Source: Capra hircus (Eukaryota; Chordata; Mammalia; Artiodactyla; Bovidae). From it: 64,000 nt of DNA. Below the pieces are notes generated by a model. It was given only the letters and a program-made list of their open reading frames with translations. It made no database searches and was not told the DNA's origin. The first letter of the stretch is position 1. The number at the start of each line of letters is the position of its first letter. The position numbers and the translations under genes are program-made. The DNA is taken from the NCBI RefSeq assembly GCF_001704415.2, contig NC_030810.1, positions 101,010,315 to 101,074,314 of the forward strand. The letters run 5' to 3'. Positions 36,771-50,399 of this stretch are shown in pieces.

Positions 36771-37470
36771 GATGGTATGGAGATTCCTTTAAAAACTAGG
36801 AATAAAACTACCATATGACCCAACAATCCCAGTACCCTGAGAAAAACCATAATTGAAAAAGGCACGTGTCCCCCAGTGTTCATTGCAGCACTATTTACAA
36901 TAGCTAGGACATGGAAGCAGCCTAGATGTCCATCAACAGATGGATGGATAAAGAAGCTGTGCTACATATATACAACGGAATATTACTCAGCCATGGAAAG
37001 AAACGTATTTGAGTCAGTGCTAATGAGGCAGATGAATCTAGAGCCTATTATACAGAGCGAAGTAAGTCAGAAAGAAAAATAAGTATCGTATATTAATGTA
37101 TATATATGGAATCTAGAAAGATGGTGCTGATGAACCTAATTGCAGGGCAGCAGTGGAGATGCAGACATAGCGAACAGACTTATGGGCATGGGAGGCAGAA
37201 GGAGAAAAAAAGGGTGGGATGACTGAAGAGAGTGGCATGGAGACATATACACTACCATATGTAAAATAGATAGCCAGTGGGAATTTGCTGTATGACTCAG
37301 GAACTCAAACTGGGGCTCTGTGACAACCTAGAGGACTGGAATGGGGTGGGAGATGGGAGGGAGGTTCAAGAGGGAGGAGACATAGGTATTACCTATGGTT
37401 GATTCATGCTGATGTATGGCAGAGACCAACACAATAAGGCAATTGTCCCTCAATTAAAAATAATAAGTTT
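36771..37470 (+). mobile_element. L1 (cattle type) 3' end, sense
   Basis: Sense ORF2 C-terminus MFIAALFTIARTWKQPRCPS then TEYYSAMERNVFESVLMRQ (36876-37082), followed by the 3' UTR ('ggaactcaaactggggctct') and an A-rich end. Possible target-site duplication: AAAAAGATCTTCATCA (36755-36770) versus AAAAAGTTTTTCATCA (37471-37486), 14 of 16 identical. Confidence 0.88.
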
Positions 37471-37667
37471 AAAAAGTTTTTCATCAAAACTGTATATCCG
37501 TAGAGCTTAAAGCATCAAATAGTTCTACACAGGTTATTATGAAAAATATTAGTTATTCCCACTTCTTTCCTCTCATAGGCAACCACTTTCACCTCTTTTT
37601 AGCTTTGTTTTTCTGTTGTTATTTATTCCATCTTTTTAAAAAAAATTTATTGAAGTATAGTTGATTT

Positions 37668-38357
37668 ACAATGTTGTATTAGTTTCTGGTGTACAGCAGA
37701 GTGATTCAGCTATACATATATATATTCTTTTTCATAGTCTTTTCTATTATGATTTATTGCAAGATATTGAATACCGTTCCCTGTGCTAAATAGTAGGTCC
37801 TTGTTAATTACCTATTTTGTATATAGTAGTGTGTATCTGTTAATCTTAAACTCCTAATTTATCCCCTGTACTTTCCCCTTTGGTAAGCATGTGGGATCTT
37901 AATTCCCTGACCAAGGATCAAACACATGCCCCCTGTACTGGGAGCATGGAGTCTTAACCACTGGACTACCAGGAAAGTCCCCTGTTTCTGTTCTTTAAAG
38001 AAGTTCGTTTGTATCATATTTTAGATTCCACAAATAAATGAGATCATATGATATTTGTTGAATAATGCTCTATTTCTCTCACACACACACACACACACAC
38101 ACATACGTTCTTAATCCATTCATCTATCCATGGATATGTAGGTTGCTTCCATGATGAAGGGGATAAATTAGGAGTTTAAGATTAACAGATACACACTACT
38201 ATATACAAAATAGGTAATTAACAAGGACCTACTATTTAGCACAGGGAACGGTATTCAATATCTTGCAATAAATCATAATAGAAAAGACTATGAAAAAGAA
38301 TATATGTATGTATAGCTGAATCACTCTGCTGTACACCAGAAACTAATACAACATTGT
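37668..38357. repeat. Long inverted repeat, 200 bp arms, one mismatch, 290 bp spacer
   Basis: 37668-37867 and 38158-38357 are reverse complements over exactly 200 bp, with a single difference (left ACATATATAT, right arm complement ACATACATAT). The arms lie in L1 3' sequence, but are far more alike than any two L1 3' ends in this window, so one arm is a recent local copy of the other. The spacer holds the CHR SINE piece and an (AC)n run. Confidence 0.95.
37886..37982 (-). mobile_element. CHR-type SINE fragment, antisense
   Basis: 'gcatgtgggatcttaattcc', 'ggatcaaacacatgcccc', 'ttaaccactggactaccag', 'gaaagtccc'. Lies in the loop of the inverted repeat. Confidence 0.85.
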
Positions 38358-38508
38358 TATAAATAGCACTACAGTGAACATTGGGGTTCTTGTATCTTTT
38401 TGAATTAGTTTTCTCCATATATATGCCCAGGAGTGGAATTTTTTGATTGTATGGTAACTCTGCTCTACTTTCAGTTTTATGAGGAACCTCCATACTGGTT
38501 TCCACAGT

Positions 38509-39122
38509 TCAGTTCAGTTCAGTTCATTGGCTCAGTCGCATCCGACTCTTTGCGACCTCATGAACTGCAGCACACCAGGCCTCCCTGTCCATCATCAACT
38601 CCTGGAGTTTACTCAAACTCATGCCCATTGAGTTGGTAATGTCATCCAACCGTTTCATCCTCTGTTGTCCCCTTTTCCTCCTGCCTTCAATCTCTTCCAG
38701 CATCAGGGTCTTTTCCAGTGAGTCGGTTCTTTGTATCAGGTAGCCAAAGTATTGGAGTTTCAGCTTCAGCATCAGTCCTTCCCATGAATATTCAGGACTG
38801 ATTTCCTTTAGGTTGGACAGGTTGGATCTCCTTGCAGTCCAAGGGACTCTCAAGAGTCTTCACCACCACCACAGTTGAAAAGCATCAATTCTTTAGTGCT
38901 CAACTTTCTTTATAGTCCAACTCTCAGATCCATCCATGACTACTGGAAAAACCATAGCTTTGACTAGATGGACCTTTGTTGGCAAAGTAATGTCTCTGCT
39001 TTTTAATAAGCTGTTTAGGCTGGTCATAGCTTTTCTTCCAAGGAGTAAGCATCTTTTAATTTCATGGCTGCAATCACCATCTGCAGTGATTTTGGAGCCC
39101 CCCCCAAAGTTGGTGTAGCTGC
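38509..39122 (-). mobile_element. BovB 3' part, antisense, 10 bp target-site duplication
   Basis: Begins with 'tcagttcagttcagttca' (the BovB tail complement) and runs to a C-run at 39098-39105, encoding on the minus strand the RT C-terminus (LTLPTKVHLVKAMVFP-type). TTTCCACAGT at 38499-38508 and TTTCCTCAGT at 39123-39132 differ by one base. It splits an antisense L1, which resumes with 'gctgcaccaatttacattcc'. Confidence 0.93.
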
Positions 39123-39853
39123 TTTCCTCAGTCGCTGCACCAATTTACATTCCTACCAACAGTGTAGGAGGGTTTGTTTTTCTCCACACCCTCTCCAGCA
39201 TTTCTTATTTGTAGACTTTTTAATGATGGTTATTCGGACCATTGTGAAGTGATACCTCATTGCAGTTTTGATTTGCATTTCTCTAATAATGAGTGATATT
39301 GAGCATATTTTTAAAAAATTCATTTTATTGAAGTGTTGACTTATAATTGTGTTAATTTCTACTGTACAACAAAGTGATTCAGTTACACATATGATACACA
39401 TGTTCTTTTCCATATTCTTTTCCATTATGGTTTATCACAGGATGTTGAATATAGATCCCATTGCTATATAATATGACTTTGTTATCTATTCATCCTATAT
39501 ATGATAGTTTGCATCTGCTAATCCCAAACTCACAATCCTTCCTCCCCTGTGGTGACTGCAGATCTGTTCTCTATGTCTGTGAGTGTGTTTTTTGTTTCAC
39601 AGATATGTTTATTTATGTCATATTTTAGATTCTACATACAAGTGATGTCATATGGCATTTGTCTTTTTCTGACTGACTTTTCTTAGTATCATAATCTCTA
39701 GGTCCGCCTATGTTGCTGAAAATGTCACCATTTCAGTCTTTTTTATGGCTCAGTAATATTTCACTGTGTGTGTAAGTTATTTTCTAGAAGTCAGACTATC
39801 TGGTTTAAGTACAAGCTCTCCATTGGGTAAATACTTAACATAGCTTTGTTAAG
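39123..39853 (-). mobile_element. L1 antisense: ORF2 end continued, then a second L1 3' end
   Basis: 39133-39306 continues the L1 broken by BovB ('cagtgtaggagggtttg', 'tctctaataatgagtgatat'). From about 39310 a second 3' end begins ('cattttattgaagtgttgac') and runs to about 39790. Confidence 0.8.
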
Positions 39854-39865
39854 ATCTGTTTTCTG

Positions 39866-41200
39866 GAAAACAAGAGGCGGAGGATTGCGATAGTGATGAA
39901 CCAGTTCACGCCGGAGCCAGAGGAAAATCTTTCGCCAGGTGGACACGCCGCCTCCACCGCCACAGCAGCATCATGGGGAAGGGCGATCCCAACAAGCCAC
40001 GGGGCAAGATGTCTTCGTATGCCTTCTTCGTGCAAACCTGCCGCGAGGAGCACAAGAAGAAGCACCCTGACTCCTCAGTCAATTTCGCAGAGTTTTCCAA
40101 GAAATGTTCCGAGAGATGGAAGACCATGTCGGCCAAGGAAAAGTCCGAGTTCGAAGACATGGCAAAAAGTGACAAGCTCGCTACCACAGGGAGATGAAAA
40201 ATTATGTCCCTCCTAAAGGTGACAAGAAGGGAAAGAAAAAAGATCCCAACGCTCCGAAAAGGCCTCCATCTGCCTTCTTCCTCTTTCGCTCTGAACATTG
40301 CCCAAAGATCAAAAGTGAACACTCTGGCTTATCCATTGGGGATACTGCAAAAAAATTGGGTGAAATGTGGTCTTAGCAGTCAGCCAAAGATAAACAGCCT
40401 TATGAACAGAAAGCAGCTAAGCTAAAGGAGAAATACCAAAAGGATATTGCTGTGTACCGTGCCAAGGGCAAGAGTGAAGCGCGGGAGAAAAGGGCCCTGG
40501 CAGGCCGACAGGCTCCAAGAAGAAGAATGAACCGGAGGATGAGGAGGAAGAAGGTGAAGATGAGGAGGAGGAGGAGGGAGATGAGGAAGAAATGGCTATC
40601 TTGTAATGATGTGTGTGGAGTGTGCATGTGTGCTCAGGCAGTTGTTTTGCTAAGAATGTGAATACAAGTGCAGCTCAATATTAGCTTCAGTATAAAAACT
40701 GTACAGATTTTTGTATAGCTGGTAAGATTCTTTGTAGAGAAAATACCTTTTAAAAAATGCAAGTTGTGGCTTTTTGAGGGGCTACTACATACAGTTAGAG
40801 TTTCAAGCTTCTGATGTTAAATGTTTCTAAATATTTAATGGTTTCTTTAATTTCTTGACTTGTGTATGGTAGCACAGCAAACTCATAGAAATTAGCATCA
40901 ATAACACCTTTTGGGTTTTCTAGAACGAGAATGTTGTGTTTTGTTTTGTTTTGTTTTTAAATTTTGTAATAAAATTGTATATATTATTCCTATTGTTCTT
41001 GTCTTATAAGCTAAATTAGCTTTTACTTTCATGGTCTGGAGCCATATCACTTTTTTTGTCTTTCTGCCTGATAGTTCTTAGACATGGTTGATTTAGTAAA
41101 ATGTTTTGTTAAAGTCAAACATGCCAATATTCATATTTACACAGAGAATTCTTTAAAAATCAATTCTGGAATTTAATGAACTTTAAAAATTAAAAAAAAA
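39866..41200 (+). pseudogene. HMGB2P: Processed pseudogene of HMGB2
   Basis: Intronless cDNA copy. ATG at 39973 starts MGKGDPNKPRGKMSSYAFFV, then HPDSSVNFAEFSKKCSERWK. N at residue 7, SSVNFAEF and KNYVPPKGDKKGKKKDPNAP point to HMGB2 rather than HMGB1. A one-base loss near 40182 shifts the frame (stop TGA 40195-40197). The next frame gives HMG box B (DPNAPKRPPSAFFLF, GLSIGDTAKKLGEMWS) with a stop TAG at 40374, and more changes disrupt the acidic tail (40540-40600). It keeps 5' UTR, 3' UTR with AATAAA near 40967, and an A-run at 41192-41200. ATCTGTTTTCTG flanks it (39854-39865, 41201-41212), the mark of L1-mediated retroposition. HMGB2 itself is a chromatin-bending nuclear protein; this copy cannot encode it. 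The symbol given is generic. Confidence 0.96.
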
Positions 41201-41330
41201 ATCTGTTTTCTGATCTGTTAAAGGGTAATAGTAGTACTTCACTTTTAAAAAAAATCAGTATCAAACTTTAAACAAAGCAGAGCTTGTGAAATTACTTTTT
41301 GAATTCTAAAACTGTAAAACAAAAGTAGGG

Positions 41331-41540
41331 CTGGCTTCCCTGGTGGCTCAGTGGTAAAAAATCCACCTGCCAATATAGACAGAGGTTTGATCCCTGGGTC
41401 GGGAAAATCCCCTGGAGAAGGAAATGGCAACCCCTACTCCAGTATTCTTGGCTGGGAAATCCCATGGACAGAGAAGCCTGGTGGGCTGTATACATGGGGT
41501 TGCAGAGAATTGGACACAACTTAGCAACTAAACAACAATA
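41331..41540 (+). mobile_element. Bov-tA SINE, sense
   Basis: 'ctggcttccctggtggctca' to 'ggacacaacttagcaactaa'. Lies about 120 bp downstream of the HMGB2 copy. Confidence 0.92.
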
Positions 41541-41639
41541 GACCGAAACATTTAGGTGGAAAAGCTTTAGATAGAAAAGCTTTTATTTTTGTATCAGTGT
41601 CTCATACCCCAGAACTTTTTGAACTCTCCTGTTTCTTCA

Positions 41640-42310
41640 GTTTTTTAAACAGCTTTATTGAGGTGTAGTTGACACAATAGACTGTATATATTTATAATTT
41701 GGTAAGTTTTTGTTTTTGTTTTTTACTCTCAACCGTTTAAAAATGTGCAGTTCAGTAGTGTTAAATTCACTTCATTATGCAATAGATCTCCAGAACTTTT
41801 TCCTCTGCAAAACTAAAATTCTCCCCATTAAACAACTCATTTTCCTCTCCCCTACTTATGGCAACTCCCATTCTACTTTCTGTGAACTTGACTACTTTAG
41901 TTATCTCATGTAAGTGGAATAATACATTTGTCTTTTGTGACTTGCTTATTTTATTTAGCATAATGTCTTTAAGGCTTATTCATGTTATTAATGACTGAAG
42001 CGACTTAGCAACAGCAGCAGCAGCATGTTATTAAGGCTGAATAATAATATGCCATTATATGTGTATATCACATTTTGTTTATTCATCTGTGGATGGACAT
42101 TTGGGTTGCTTTTACCTCTTGGCTATTATGAATAATGCTGTTATGAACAGGGTTATGTAAATGTCTCTTCAAAATTCTGCTTTTAATATCCCCAGAATCA
42201 TGGTCAATGGCTGGATCGTAGGGAAATTCTATTTTTAATTTTTTGAGGAACCGCCTCACTGTTTTCCATAGCAGCTGTACCATTTTACATTCCCAGCAGT
42301 ACACAGCAGC
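41640..42310 (-). mobile_element. Old L1 3' region, antisense
   Basis: 'aacagctttattgaggtgta', 'gcagttcagtagtgttaaat', 'ggacatttgggttgctttta', and a minus-strand ORF2 end YCWECKMVQLLWKTVRRFLK at 42304-42083. A 33 bp SINE tail is inserted at 41991. Confidence 0.82.
41991..42023 (+). mobile_element. 33 bp insertion of a Bov SINE/BovB tail with 10 bp target-site duplication
   Basis: The insert 'atgactgaagcgacttagca' plus a CAG-type tail equals the last ~33 bp of a Bov-tA-like element. CATGTTATTA stands directly before (41981-41990) and after (42024-42033). Confidence 0.88.
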
Positions 42311-43118
42311 TCAAATGATTTTATGATTGACTAGGTAAACAATTGTGCCTTTTGGAAAATAATACTGAAAATTTTCCCTCACTTAATTTTAGTTGATTTT
42401 TTGCATCATATTTTGATGGTGGGACTGTCTCATGCATCTCATCAATTCTAAGATGCCATCAGTTGTAAGATGCACTAGTATGTTATGTACTGCTAAGAGA
42501 AAAAAGCTACCAATTAAACAACATGTATCATTAATTATAAGATGTGTCCCAATTATGGGAATGATAAAATGTGAGAAAACTATGCACCTTAGAGTTGATG
42601 AAATACTAGATAATAATGATAGTAATGTGCCTTTTCCTTAAAAAATAGATAAAGTCAAAATCCATAGTAGGATATATTTAATTTCTGGCTAAACCTAGCA
42701 GATTAAACACACATTTAAACTACTTTTTGAAAGCTTACTAGAATAATCATAGTGGATTTTAAGAGGCGTAAACCTTGTGAAGAGAATAGGCGGAGACGTA
42801 ATAGATGAGAATGGTCAACAGTTTTTAGAAAATGAATGTTTGAATGAGTCAATAGGCGTTTGGTGTTTGGTTATTGTGGAAGAATTGGTAAGAGGCATGT
42901 GGAAAGTTACAAACATAAGGCGGTTAACCTAAAAGGAGAACAAAATGTATAAGAAAGGAAGCCCTGGTAACAGCACGTGATTTAGTTGTGAACAATGTTT
43001 ACATGCTTATAATAATGTATTGAGTACAGTATTCAATACTGATTACTGATTTAGTTTTTATTGAGATAGAGGAAGAAGAGACAGTGCAGGAGTGGCATAT
43101 GAAAGCTAAAACGTTGCT
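42311..43118. other. Intron 7 sequence without recognised content
   Basis: Low-GC sequence. A short stretch at 42420-42560 with repeated 'taagatg' phrases may be an old DNA transposon, but no ends were seen. Confidence 0.45.
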
Positions 43119-43233
43119 GGTTTTGGCTGCACATTATGGTATGCGGGATCCTAGTTCCCCAACCAGGGATTGAACCCATGCCCTCTGCAGTGGAAGCATG
43201 GATGCTCAACCACTGGACCACCAGGGTAGTCCC
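43119..43233 (-). mobile_element. CHR-type SINE, antisense
   Basis: 'ggttttggctgcacattatg', 'ggatcctagttccccaacca', 'gggattgaaccc', 'caaccactggaccaccaggg', 'tagtccc'. Confidence 0.88.
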
Positions 43234-43242
43234 TAAAACTTC

Positions 43243-43598
43243 TTTTTTTTAACTCTTTATATTTATTTAAAAAAATAATTTGTTTATTTATGGCTATGCT
43301 GGGTCTTCGTTGCTGTGTGAGGAGTCTCTCTAGTTAGGTGAGCAGGAGGCTACTCTCTAGTTGTACTGTGGTGACTTCTTTTTTTGTGGAGCATGGCCTC
43401 TAGGGCATGCAAGCTTCAGTAGCTGTGGCATGTGGATTCAGTAGTTGCAGCTCCTGGGCTCTAGAGCACAGGCTCAGTAGTTGTGGCACACGGGCTTAGT
43501 TGCTCCGAGGCATGTGAGCTCTTCTGGGGTCAAGGGTTAAACCCATGTCTTCTACATTGGCAAAAGGATTCTTCACCACTGGGCCACTAGGGAAGCCC
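43243..43598 (-). mobile_element. CHR-2-type SINE, antisense
   Basis: T-rich start, 'atggctatgctgggtcttcg', 'ctagagcacaggctcagtag', 'ttgctccgaggcatgtgagc', final 'ccactagggaagccc'. An AAAACTT motif near both edges may be the target duplication. Confidence 0.88.
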
Positions 43599-45820
<2,222 letters not shown>

Positions 45821-45842
45821 TAAAATGCCCCTTATCCCTTTT

Positions 45843-46600
45843 AAAATTTAATTTAATTTTATATTGGAGAATAGGTGATTTACAATGTTGTGTTAGTTTC
45901 AGGTATACAGCAAAGTGATTCAGTTGTACGTATATCCATTCTTTTTCAGATTGTTTTCCCATATAGGTTTATTACGGAATATTGAGTACAGTTCTCCGTG
46001 CTATACAGTAGGTCTTTGTTGATTATCTGTTTTATATATAGTAGTTTCTATATATTAATCCCAAACTCCTAATTTGTCCTCCCCGCCCCCACCTTTCCCC
46101 TTTGAAAATTTTAAGTTTGTTTATTGATGTCTGTGAGTCTGTTTTCTGTATATATTCATTTGTATTATTTTTTATATTCCACATATAAGTAGTTGTGATA
46201 AGTCCATTTGTAGCCTTTTTTTAGATTCCACATGTAAATGAAATCATATGGTATTTGTCTTTCTCCTCCTGACTTACTTCACTTAGTATGATAATCTCTT
46301 TTTGAATTTTAGTTTTGTCTGGATATATGCCCAGGAATGGGATTGCTGGATCATATGGGAATTCTATTTTTAGTGTTATGAGGCATCTGCATACTATTTT
46401 CCATAGTGGCTGCATCGGCTTACATTCCCACCAACAGTGTTGGAAGGTTACCTTTTCCCCACACCCTCTCCAGCGTTTGTTATTTGTAGACTTTTTGATA
46501 GCCATTCTGACTGGTATGAGGTGATGCCTCATTATAGTTTTGATTTGCATATCTAATAATTAAAAATGTTGAGCATCTTTTCATGTGCCTTTTGAAAACT
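45843..46600 (-). mobile_element. L1 3' region, antisense
   Basis: 3' end wording from 45860 ('ggtgatttacaatgttgtgt', 'aaagtgattcagttgta'). ORF2 C-terminus on the minus strand at 46550-46221 (WRGCGEKVTFQHCWWECKPM, IEFPYDPAIPFLGIYPDKT). Confidence 0.88.
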
Positions 46601-46690
46601 CCTCTTCTTATATTTTAAATGTTGTGCTAGTCATTTTTGAAAGATGTTGCAACCTGGTCAGTGACTTAACTGATTTAAAAAGGAGTGGGG

Positions 46691-46806
46691 TACTTACTCA
46701 GTAGTCCAATAGTTAAGACTCTGCACTCCCAAGGCAGCGGCATGGATTCAGTCCCTGGTCGGGGAACTAAGATTCTGAGTGCCACATGGTGCAGCCAGAG
46801 AAACAA
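46691..46806 (+). mobile_element. CHR-type SINE, sense
   Basis: 'gtacttactcagtagtccaa', 'tagttaagactctgcactcc', 'atggattcagtccctggtcg', 'gtgcagccagagaaac'. AAAAAGGAGTGGGG before and AAAAAAGGAGGGGG after look like a target-site duplication. Confidence 0.85.
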
Positions 46807-47124
46807 AAAAGGAGGGGGATATAGAGCTTGATATAAAGTCTATTGTATTCCTCTATTTAGCACACAAAGAGCTTATTGTTTTATATATGGGTATATAACT
46901 TTATTATTAGTGATTACTAAACAATATTCTTTTTTATAATAAAAAGGCCTAAAAGATGTGCAGACATTTAATATGATAAAAAATAAAATTCTGTGAGAAT
47001 TAATATTTAGGTGTTTAATATTAGAAATTATTTTAGTTGTGGTTTAGCAGTGGCGAAGTCATTTGTTTTCACAACTCCCATCTCTGCAGTTGCTCATTGA
47101 TGCTCAGTAGTGCTCTTGGTTAGT

Positions 47125-47340
47125 GTGATATCCTAGAGCTGTGCGGTTTGATTCCATAGCTACTAGCCTCGTGTGGCTACTTGAATTAAATTTATTTAAC
47201 TTAAATAAAATTTAAAATTCAATTCCTCAGATGCATTAGCACATTTCAGGTATTGAGTGAGTTGTTAGTAGCTACTGTATTGGACAACTCAGATATGGAA
47301 CATTTTCATCACCACAGAAAGTTCTTTGTGAATATCTGTG
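47125..47340 (-). mobile_element. Old hAT-type (MER3/Charlie-like) DNA transposon relic
   Basis: 'ccatagctactagcctcgtg', 'cctcagatgcattagcacat', 'agctactgtattggacaact', 'ggaacattttcatcaccaca'. This is the phrase set of a common ancient hAT family; name uncertain. Confidence 0.6.
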
Positions 47341-47567
47341 GAGGGCTACTACGATATTCTTAGAATATTTCAAAAATAGTTTTGAATTTATATCTACCAT
47401 AAATGGAAAGATGAAACTTCTCAAAAATAAAATGTATAAAGAATATTTATAAAGACTCTACTCATCATTTTAAAACTTCTTTCCTCGCCAGTTCATATAG
47501 TTGAAAATTTTCCAATTATAGTTTTTCCTAATAGTTTTTACACAATGGAGTAGGAAATCACAGTTCA

Positions 47568-47672
47568 CTCCAGTATTCTTGCCTGGAAAATGCCATGGTC
47601 AGAGGAGTCTGGTGGGCTGCAGTGCATGGAGTTGCAAAGAGTCAGCTACAGCTGAGCAGTTGAGCACAGTGT
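47568..47672 (+). mobile_element. Bov-A SINE 3' fragment, sense
   Basis: 'cactccagtattcttgcctg', 'gtgggctgcagtgcatggag', 'tgcaaagagtcagctacagc', lacking the 5' half. Confidence 0.88.
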
Positions 47673-48561
47673 TTACAGAACGCAGTAACTGCATTGGTAA
47701 TAATTCTCATAGGCCGCTTGAGTTTCTTTTGTACTTTCTAAGAAGTTTTTAGGAGGGAATGTTTGAAATAAGAATGCAACAAGTTAGCCACTGAACTTAT
47801 TTAGCTCCTAGTCTTATATCTAGATGGGATATTTATTTTATCACTCATATGACAAAGAGGGAACCATCTACCAGTGTTCTGCATACCAACAGGCTGAAAT
47901 AGACATTCCCCAAATCTTTTAAATGGAATTAAGTCTTGGCAGAATTTTGGTTAAGGAGATTTCACTGTGTGGGAGACAGGATTTTAACACTCAGCTTCCA
48001 CCTCTTATTTAATGGTATTGTCTTCTATATATTAATGCATAATTCTGACCAAAACGTCTGCATCTTTTGGTGAAAAGGGCTGTTAACCCCTGCAGTAGTT
48101 GTTTGCCTTTGTCAAAACCAACAGAATCAAAGTAATTTCATAAAAGCTTCTGAATGTGGAATACATACTGTTTCTTTGTACATGTGCACTCTAAATACAC
48201 TATCTTCCATTTATACATTTACAAAAAATATTTGTTGAGCACCAAGTGTGTGCCAGGCACAATGCAAGGTGCTAGAGAAATAAATAAGTTTGAGTTGTTT
48301 TGTGGCAAAATATAGCAAGTCTGAGTTTAATAAACATAGTAATCTGTTATGAAGTTATTTCTTAGACTCGAGTTTGTATCTTGTCACACAAGGTGAAGAA
48401 CTCAAGTGCAGTCCGTGCGTCGCTCCTCCCCCGGGTCGTCTTCACTGAGCATCCATATAAGCATGCGTAAGCATTTATGGGATGTGTTCTCCTGAAAGCC
48501 TGGTGCCTGCGCACAGTTTGTACTGGCCACGTAATATTGCAGCCTGAGACTTTAAAGACCT

Positions 48562-48838
48562 CCTGCTGCTGCTGCTGCTGAGTCGCTTCAGTCGTGTCCG
48601 ACTCTGTGCGACCCCATAGACGGCAGCCCACCAGGCTCTCCCATCCCTGGGATTCTCCAGGCAGGAACACTGGAGTGGGTTGCCATCTCCTTCTCCAGTG
48701 CATGAAAGTGAAAAGGGAAAGTGAGGTCGCTCAGTCGTGTCCAACTCTGCGCGACCCCATGGACTGCAGCCTACCAGGCTCCTCCATCCATGGGATTTTC
48801 CAGGCAAGAGTACAGGAGTGGGGTGCCATTGCCTTCTC
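48562..48838 (-). mobile_element. Bov-A2 SINE (dimer), antisense
   Basis: (GCT)n start, two Bov-A monomers joined by 'tgcatgaaagtgaaaaggga', end 'gccattgccttctcc'. Unusually CpG-preserved ('gtcgctcagtcgtgtcc'), which suggests a fairly young copy. Confidence 0.94.
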
Positions 48839-49498
48839 CTACGCCCCCCAAAAAGTTTGGATTTTACTCAGGTGTTAGTGTTGAGAGACGTTAGCCTAGA
48901 CGGTGGTCGTGGTCAGCACACTGACACTTGCGCCTCAGATGGACCCCTCAGAGCCTGCGGGGCTTGACACCATTATGTATAATAGCTTAGCATGTTGAGA
49001 GGCCCAAGATTGGGCCCGATCACGACAATGTTTTGCCAGATAACTGTGAGACTTTCAGCCATTCACAAACTTCTCACTTTCAGTTTCTTTTTTGTAAATT
49101 GAGGATGTTAGGATTGCTTGCTATCAAGTGGAGTCTTGACGAAACATCGCAAAGTTCTTAACAGATGAATAAGCTTTGTGGAAGTTCCTTTGCTCCCCAC
49201 ATACAGAGGACAGCTCATACCTTTGCCATAGTTTGTAATACCCAGGATGATCAAAATGGTTTTGTTTCTTACTTATTTACAAAGTTAGATTGAATCTCAA
49301 ATTTGGATGGTTGAGAATAGAATGTATACAAGACTTGTTTTTTCTTTTTTCTCTCTGTGTCTTTTTTTACTCTCTTTCAAACAGTGAACGTGTATAACTT
49401 ACGTCTTGCCATTATTGAACTGACAAGTAGAAGTTTCTGGGTTTGTGTTTGTCAATGTAATTTTTAATAATGTCACACAAGGTGGTATATGTGGAGGT

Positions 49499-49695
49499 CA
49501 CTGTTTCTCAAAGTGTATTCCCTAGCTCAGTTACACAGGAGTCACTTGTGAAGCCTGCTTCAAGTGCATAGTTCTGGACTCTACCTCACATATACTAAGC
49601 TAGAATCTCTAGGGGCAAGATCTAGAAATCTTTGTGAAGATTTTTACAGAAGCACCCGAATGAATCTGAAACTTCAGGTGCTTGAGAATTGGTGC
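49499..49695 (+). mobile_element. MER5A-like hAT relic
   Basis: 'ctgtttctcaaagtgtattc', 'ctagaatctctaggggcaag', 'acttcaggtgcttgagaatt' follow the order of MER5A, with decay. Confidence 0.55.
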
Positions 49696-50399
49696 CCTTG
49701 AAATTTGGGAGAGTTGGTTCTCATGGTTCCTCTCAGGCCTTGATTTCAATGTTAGATCTGGCTTGACCCTCCACAGGAAGTTTGGGAGAACAGAGAGTTT
49801 TCCAGAATGGATCTCCATCCCTGCACCGAAAGTGTTTGCTCTGTTAAGTACTTTGTCTCTGCCTTAATAACTGCCCTATTTTGGTATTTACCTATCTTGC
49901 TGTACAGTGAATGTTTATAAAATGTCCCAGGCCATACCTGTCCTCTTCTCTTGCCTAATGTGGGGCCATCATCTAAGTGGTATGCAAATCAGAGAAGCTA
50001 ATTGAGGATACATATTTATTAAACATTTCATATGAAAGGAGAATGGACAGGGTAATTTTTGTTTGAAATTCAAACAGATACATAGTTATACCTTTAAGTA
50101 AATATGTTTGAAAACAAAGGTTAACTTCCCTTTTGGAAATTTTGATACATGTTAAATTTTAAATATTTCCTCTCTGTACTTTCTGCAAATCCTGGAATAT
50201 AGAGATTGCCCTCTTAAAGCTGAGAAATACTACCTGACCTGATAATTTGGGGAAAATCTTAAGTTTCCCCAGTGACACTTTACCTTAATGGAGCCTTTAA
50301 AATTATTTTTTGTAGCTGTCAGATATTGGATACCTAATTATGTACTAAGTACTATGCTTATGTACTAAGTACTTTCAGAGATTACAAATAGCTATATGG

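Larger units (their letters stand above)
37635..38512 (-). mobile_element. L1 3' region, antisense, carrying a locally inverted 200 bp copy
   Basis: Antisense L1 3' end from 'attgaagtatagttgattta' at 37650. A CHR SINE piece (37886-37982) and an AC run (38081-38102) interrupt it. From 38108 it reads the next L1 block ('ggatatgtaggttgcttcca'), which is broken at 38158 by a reverse-complement copy of 37668-37867. It resumes at 38358 with 'tataaatagcactacagtga'. Confidence 0.85.

Noticed and set aside
36771..37082. Peptide with ARTWKQPRCPS as a host exon
   Set aside because: Typical L1 ORF2 C-terminus, sense orientation, followed by an L1 3' UTR.
38081..38102. (AC)n run, and (GT)n at 53893-53918
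   Set aside because: Ordinary microsatellites; no further meaning could be supported.
39906..40322. 138-residue minus-strand ORF over the HMGB2 copy
   Set aside because: Shadow frame of the + strand HMGB2 pseudogene.
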